Assembly: GCF_000143415.4 (NCBI RefSeq)
Contig: NW_003314271.1
Location: forward strand, 661,591 to 725,590
Direction: 5' to 3'
Source: Selaginella moellendorffii
Lineage: Eukaryota; Streptophyta; Lycopodiopsida; Selaginellales; Selaginellaceae
Length of the DNA: 64,000 nt
The position numbers and the translations under genes were made by a program. Below are positions 59,690 through 64,000 of this stretch, piece by piece; position 1 is the first letter of the stretch, and every line of letters begins with the position of its first letter. The notes under the pieces are model-generated. The model did no database searches. It saw nothing but the letters and a program-made list of their open reading frames with translations, and was not told where the DNA came from.

Positions 59690-60584
59690 GTGTTATATAC
59701 ACGCTCATCTTCTTCTTTGATCCCAATTAAGCCCTCTTGGAACTCAGAGCTAACCTTGGGTGACCTGGTGAGAAGGTACAACAGGCGTTTCAGCTTGTTT
59801 CCTGATAATCAAAATTACAGACATAAAACAATGAGTGCATGTTTTGAACGAGCTCTAGTCATACCTTCTTTGTGAGCTTGACAATGTAAGTGAACAAGGT
59901 TAGTTGCAAATCGCAGTGAGTACCATCTCACAAATCTCACCAATTGTTTTGCCCTGGACATCAATTACATCAGAACATATGAGTGACCTATAGATATTTA
60001 TTACCTGCTTCAATCCATCGTCCAGTAGTGTCACCCATTGGGCAGTCCTCTCTACTGCACATCCCCTTCATGAAGATGTAAGTGGCCTCTTTACCATGGA
60101 ACATCGTCCCAGCAACGTCTCAATAACAGGCTCTCCAAAATCGCGACATCGCTTCTCCTGCCGAAGCTCTTGGGTGATAGAAGCCATTGCCACTTCTGAG
60201 TACTGGAACACCTCTGCCCAGTGGCCAGCGCCTTTCCTTTGCACCACCGAGGAGAGCGCGAGGCATCGGCCACCCAGAAAATGCTCAGCGCAAACACCCC
60301 GCCTCCCGGCTTAAGAACCCCCCGTGACTGGCATCCAAGGTGCTCGTAAACGAATCACAACCGAGAACAAATTCCACCTCGAAATTGTTCCTACTCAACG
60401 ATGTCCCTTGATCGCGGATGTAGACTGTGGGATGGTGTACAAACCCGTTTCTGACTAGGTCCTTTGAGTGGCCGAGCAACCCATTCACGGCACCCCCAAA
60501 GAATATCGAATGCCCACGGTGAAAAATCTTGATCTCTTCGAACACTTCGAGGTTGGTCGCAACAGTGAATTCCACCGTATGCAT
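59690..60584 (-). CDS. unidentified multi-exon gene candidate, possibly decayed
   Basis: Several minus-strand stretches look like coding exons. 60584 downward starts MHTVEFTVATNLEVFEEIKI and continues through IFFGGAVNGLLGHSKDLV. About 60270-60080 reads CLALSSVVQRKGAGHWAEVF, then VAMASITQELRQEKRCRDFG and EPVIETLLG. Pieces near 59960 (DVQGKTIGEICEMV) and 59800 (LKRLLYLLTRSPKVSSEFQE) are flanked by plausible splice sites. I do not recognise the family and could not join the exons into one certain frame. It is head-to-head with the PGAP1 gene, 288 bp away. Partial, decayed or real with unclear exons: all remain open. Confidence 0.4.
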
Positions 60585-60872
60585 ATGTCATGGGGTGTTT
60601 CTCCCTTCAGAAGCCCTAATTCCATTTAGAATCTTCGAATCAAAAGCCCTAGTTATAATAGCATATTCCTGGAATAATTTCCTTTTGATTCTTTGCGTGT
60701 TTTCCGGGGATCCAACGGCCGTCCTGCGCAGCCCTCGCCAGCCCGGATTCTGCCACGTCACCCACGTCTGTGACTGTAGCAACAGGGTTAAGCGCAATGG
60801 AGCTGCTGCTGGGATCGCCTTGCTCGATGCCGGGATACTCCGTCTAGGTATGATATTTCGATCGAAGTGGCG
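60585..60872. promoter_or_regulatory. intergenic region upstream of PGAP1-like gene
   Basis: A 288-bp region between the divergent gene candidate and the PGAP1-like start codon; it presumably holds both promoters. No distinct motif is called. Confidence 0.35.
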
Positions 60873-63800
60873 ATGGCGGTGGAGAGCGGCGATCCACGTC
60901 CTGCCCGGATTCGATGGCGCGTTGCCTCCGCCGCGGCAGTGGCGGCGGCCGCGCTGCTGCTCGGGATCTCGGGCCTGATGAAGGCGCTCCCCAATGCGTG
61001 CGTCATGACCTACATGTATCCCACGTATGTGCCCGTTCCATCGGGGCCTGGCTCGCCATCGGGGAAGTATGGATTGTTCCTCTATCACGAGGGGTGGAAG
61101 AAGATCGATTTTGAGCAGCATTTACGTCGCCTCGCCGGTGTTCCAGTTCTCTTCATCCCTGGCAACGGCGGCAGCTACAAACAGGTAATTTGATCTGTCT
61201 GGTCGACTTCCTAGAATTTTTTTTCCTCCATTCTCCTCCATTTTTTTGGTTCGATGTGTCCTTTGTTTTAGTTGCTTGGTCGATGGTTCTTCCTTCCACG
61301 GCTAAATTTTTTTTTTTTTTTTTTTTCTGTAGGTGCGATCACTTGGAGCCGAGTCGGATAGAGCATACAATGCTGGGCCTCAGGACAAAGCATACTACCA
61401 GCAATCATTTTTCACTCCCGACGAGGCCGGGATGAGCAACGTTGAGAACTTGTGGGGGCGAGAGTCGTGGGACTCTCCGGACCATGTACGAGATCTCTTG
61501 GCAGACGTGGGGCATCAAGAGGAGTACGTGAACCGGCTGGACTGGTTTGCCGTTGATCTCGAGGGAGAGCATTCGGCTTTGGACGGAAGAATTCTCGAAG
61601 AGCATACGGAGTATGTTGTCCAAGCTATTCACAGGGTAACAAGGTGTCAGTTCTTCTTTGATGTTTCTGCGCTTCTAACTTGTACTTGTGTGGTTTTTTT
61701 TTTTTCTCTGTAGATTTTGGATCAATACAGGGAATCCTTAAGAGCCAGATCTGGAGGGAAGAGAGGAAATGAGGACGCATTACCGACCAGCGTTATTGTC
61801 GTTGGACATTCCATGGGGGGATTTGTCGCAAGAGCTGCCGTCGTCCATCCGGAGCTGAGGAAAGGAACAGTACAGACTGTTGTGACGATTTCTAGCCCGC
61901 ACTTGTGAGTTTCTAGCGTCGTACTTGGTGTTTTCAGCTGACAGTAAATGTTTTCTTCAGGCTACCTCCCTTGGCACTTCAGCCATCGCTTGGTCATTTT
62001 TTCTCGAGAATAAACAAAGCATGGCGGATGGGTTATAGCAGTCCAAGGTCAAGGTCTGGAAGGCCGAGGCCTAGTAGCGAGGCCCCACTCTCAGATGTTA
62101 TAGTGATATCTTTGCCGGGTGGGATTTACGATTACCAGGTAATCCAGAATTGAGTCAGTATAATAACTCTACCTTGTTATTCAGGTTCGTTCTAGAATGG
62201 CTTCACTTGATACTATTGTTCCAGCAACAAATTCACTTACCGTTGGGGCGCCTGAAATGCTGAATGCATGGCTTTCTACCGAGCACCAGACGATATTGTG
62301 GTGCAATCAACTCGTTGTTCAGGTGTGCACGACCAAAAAACTTTCGGTTCTCACTCTAAAATACTTATAAACCTTTTGTAGCTTGCACACACACTCCTAA
62401 ACGTTGTTGACAGGCAAACTGGTCAGGTGATATCAAGTCCTCGTACGAGACTGGCAGTTTTTATTGCAAGACTAAGAAGTGCCATTCCGCAAACCTTTGG
62501 CTGGCTCGCAACAGCTGATTTAATGGATGACAAGGAATCAGCATCTGGCAGAAACGGTATTCATCTATTGCCTCTTCAATGATCGATTATGATATTTGGC
62601 TGCAGATAAAAGCACAGCGGCGAAACCGAAGTACGTGGGTCGCTATGCATGCCCGAGAACGTTTCAGTGGGAAGGTGATAGGGACTTTCATGTTGACACT
62701 TCTTTAGTGACAGTTTTGGCCATGGACGGTAGAAGGCGTTGGCTGGATATTCAAAAGCAGGTGACGGGTATGTCTTAAGCTAGAACAACAGTCTAAAATG
62801 TTTTGCAGGCAGTACATGGCAGATCAAACTTTGTTCTAGTGACAAACTTTGCACCATGTTTGGGAATTCGAGTTCACTTATGGCATGGAAAAAGCAAGAA
62901 AGCCAATCACAACGCTGTCGAAGTTACGGCAAAGATGGTTCAATTGCCTTCAGCACCGGCACCCCGTCAGGTTGTACACGATTAAGACTTTTTTCTCTTA
63001 AATCTTTCATCTTGCAGGCTGAGCCTGGAGGACAATCCGAGCAGGCTTCTCCATCAGGAATCTTGAGACTAAGCGCAGACGATCTGGAGGGATTTCGCTA
63101 CATAACTATTTCTGTGGCACCTCGTCCAGTATGTTCTTGTTATTTCCTGTCTTGTTGTTTTATCTGCAATCTGCCTTCTAGACCGTGGTAGGACGGCCTC
63201 CACCAGCAGCATCCATGGCTGTAGGCCAGTTTATAGACCCGAGAGATGGGAGTGCATTTTTGTCGGCTTGGTCAATCCTTTCTTCTACTTACAGATCTCA
63301 GGTAAGTTCGTAACTGTATTCAAAGGGATGAAATGACGGCTTCTTTCTGCAGAGTCTACATCTAAACGAGAAGCATCCTTTGGTGATGAACTTTTCGGTC
63401 TCTGTCGGCTTTGGAGTTTTGCCACTCTTAATGGAAGTAAAAACGGCAAGCTGTGGCATTTCGGATAGGCAACAGGCAGGCGATAGTGAAGTTGCAAGTA
63501 AGTTTTAACTAGTAAAGAACTCGAAGCTCCGTTCTAAAACAACTTACAGACCTTTGCAAGCTTCGCTGTTTTCCACCGCTGGCAATGCTTTGGGACCCTT
63601 ATGCGGGTCTTCAAATACTTCCTAATCTGCGCGTGGAAACTATTGTATCCGACTCTTCTACTGTCTTACCTGGCCTCAAGTATGGTTCTCAAGAAGCATC
63701 CATGGTTCTATTGGTAAGATAAATATTGCCTGAGCTTCTAGTTTATTTTTGCGTTTTTTATTGCAGGCTGACCCGCATTGTGGTTATAACATTACATTTA

Positions 63801-64000
63801 AATTGGCGAAATCCATCACTGTTAACAGGTTTCTATTAACGCATGCGTCACAGGTACATTCAGTGCGAGCTCGTATCTGTTTTCTAATTCCACTGTTTAT
63901 TTACAGATTGGAGGATTCATGGTAGCGGTTTTGCTGTATGCCTTAAGTCGACAAGCTCGTGCATGGGAACTTGATACCTCCTTTCCCTCGCTTTATGCTT
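60873..64000 (+). CDS. PGAP1: PGAP1-type GPI inositol-deacylase, 5' part (runs off the window)
   Basis: Fourteen exons seen (60873-61184, 61333-61635, 61714-61904, 61961-62138, 62185-62322, 62382-62556, 62606-62760, 62809-62970, 63018-63128, 63182-63301, 63353-63497, 63550-63713, 63767-63853, 63907 to the edge). The enzyme removes the acyl chain from inositol of GPI anchors in the ER, which allows GPI proteins to leave. A membrane segment lies at about residues 16-36. The lipase core follows: LFIPGNGGSYKQVRSLG, DWFAVDLEGEHSAL and VVGHSMGGFVARA with Ser238. The lumenal region (NFVLVTNFAPCLGIRVHLW; GFRYITISVAPRP) and the start of the C-terminal membrane part (IGGFMVAVLLYAL) are visible. The donor at 62761 keeps the family frame. 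The 3' end is outside the window. Confidence 0.93.

Noticed and set aside
62761-62970. Alternative PGAP1 reading using a donor at 62768 and another frame of the next exon
   Set aside because: It gives Ser/Gln-rich sequence unlike the family. The donor at 62761 gives NFVLVTNFAPC and APAPRQ, which match plant PGAP1 proteins.

Overview
The window looks like nuclear DNA of a land plant, most probably a lycophyte close to Selaginella. This is inferred from gene content and architecture, not from a database match. The evidence is: plant-specific families (extra-large G protein, DYW-type PPR editing factor, USP-kinase fusion, JINGUBANG-type WD40 protein), very short GT-AG introns (mostly 45-75 bp), gene spacing down to about 150 bp, and GC-rich gene blocks separated by AT-rich blocks of decayed retrotransposons.

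Layout. 1-7.3 kb: repeats, a hexanucleotide array and a decayed, truncated Ty3/gypsy element on the minus strand. 7.3-8.9 kb: an inverted-repeat MITE and the first of three secreted cyanovirin-N-like (CVNH-like) genes. 9.5-22.9 kb: a gene-dense block with an ABHD17-type hydrolase, an intronless WD40 protein, nuclear poly(A) polymerase, an NXPE/PC-esterase-like membrane protein (head-to-head with the polymerase), and a probable E3 ligase. The ligase combines an RBR-like N-terminal half with a MYCBP2-type RING plus tandem-cysteine C-terminus. 23.0-25.7 kb: two more CVNH-like genes. 26-37.5 kb: an AT-rich block with a decayed Ty3/gypsy element bounded by short LTRs, a complete miniature LTR element (TRIM) with a 5-bp target duplication nested inside it, two further TRIM remnants and an AT-centred hairpin. 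37.5-38.4 kb: an intact bulb-type (GNA-like) lectin gene with AT-rich codons. 39-53.4 kb: a second gene block with a PPR gene lacking its C-terminal editing domain, a USP-domain receptor-like cytoplasmic kinase, an XLG protein, a DYW PPR gene, an aspartic-protease pseudogene and a partial copy of the DYW PPR gene. 53.5-59.4 kb: a decayed Ty1/copia element and a large foldback element, bracketed by diverged direct repeats. 59.7-64 kb: an unidentified minus-strand gene candidate and the 5' two thirds or so of a PGAP1-type GPI inositol-deacylase that runs off the window.

There is no operon-like system. The links between genes are family expansions (three CVNH-like genes with a shared upstream block; PPR duplication) and shared intergenic promoters. 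The most unusual observations are the RBR-like/MYCBP2-like fusion, the CVNH-like family with an orphan copy of its promoter block, and the nested TRIM. Exon joins were made by eye from GT/AG sites and frame continuity.
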